A stretch of 5,678 bases of DNA, taken from assembly GCA_016202915.1 (NCBI GenBank), contig JACQNT010000012.1, positions 1 through 5,678 of the forward strand, written 5' to 3'. Numbering within the stretch: position 1 is the stretch's first letter; the number at the start of each line of letters is the position of its first letter. Positions 5,624-5,678 of this stretch are shown piece by piece. The notes beneath the pieces were generated by a model. It made no database searches and was not told the origin of the DNA. It saw only the letters and a program-made list of their open reading frames with translations. Both the position numbers and the translations under genes were made by a program. This DNA is from Acidobacteriota bacterium (GTDB lineage Bacteria > Acidobacteriota > Polarisedimenticolia > Gp22-AA2).

Positions 5624-5678
5624 CCGTCACCTCTGACCCCCGCGCTTCTCCTCCTGACAGCGTCCGGGTCCTGTCGCC

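Noticed and set aside
5656..5675. Possible terminator hairpin GACAG...CTGTC after the small gene
   Set aside because: The stem is only 5 bp with a 10-nt loop and no T-run follows in the window.

Overview
The window is a very GC-rich, tightly packed piece of bacterial chromosome dominated by one operon on the minus strand. The operon reads from about 5.02 kb down to base 1. It encodes a complete HAAT-type (LIV-I-like) ABC importer in the order binding protein, permease LivH, permease LivM, ATPase LivG, ATPase LivF, followed by an alpha/beta hydrolase whose 3' end runs off the window. The binding protein has a signal peptidase I type leader and no lipobox cysteine. This points to a diderm (Gram-negative-type) host with a soluble periplasmic receptor. 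The GC content, the GTG and TTG starts and this gene style would fit several GC-rich environmental lineages (some Proteobacteria, Methylomirabilota/Rokubacteria-like groups), but the sequence does not fix the phylum.

Layout. 5417-5623 (+) is a small gene for a one-pass membrane protein with a CxxH...CxxC tail, behind a good sigma-70-like promoter. 5024-5416 is a divergent intergenic region. It holds that promoter, a weaker candidate promoter for the operon on the minus strand, and a 23-bp perfect inverted repeat just upstream of the operon's putative -35 box. On the minus strand 5023-3824 is the binding protein (TTG start), 3820-2957 LivH (GTG), 2960-2055 LivM (GTG), 2068-1343 LivG (GTG), 1332-610 LivF (ATG), and 590-1 the hydrolase (ATG, incomplete). 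The junctions are +3, -4, -14, +10 and +19 nt, so transcription and translation are almost certainly coupled.

Working together, the binding protein should capture a small amino-acid-like, amide or carboxylate ligand in the periplasm and deliver it to the LivH/LivM channel. LivG and LivF would power uptake, and the cytoplasmic hydrolase may act on the imported compound. The ligand cannot be read from the sequence.

The most unusual observation is in the ATPase pair. LivF has Asp where the catalytic Walker B Glu belongs, and the partner signature motif in LivG is LSLGQ. The two deviations would fall in the same composite ATP site, so this importer may have one degenerate and one canonical site. 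Everything else looks like a normal transporter operon. I found no mobile element, CRISPR array, RNA gene or clearly new system.
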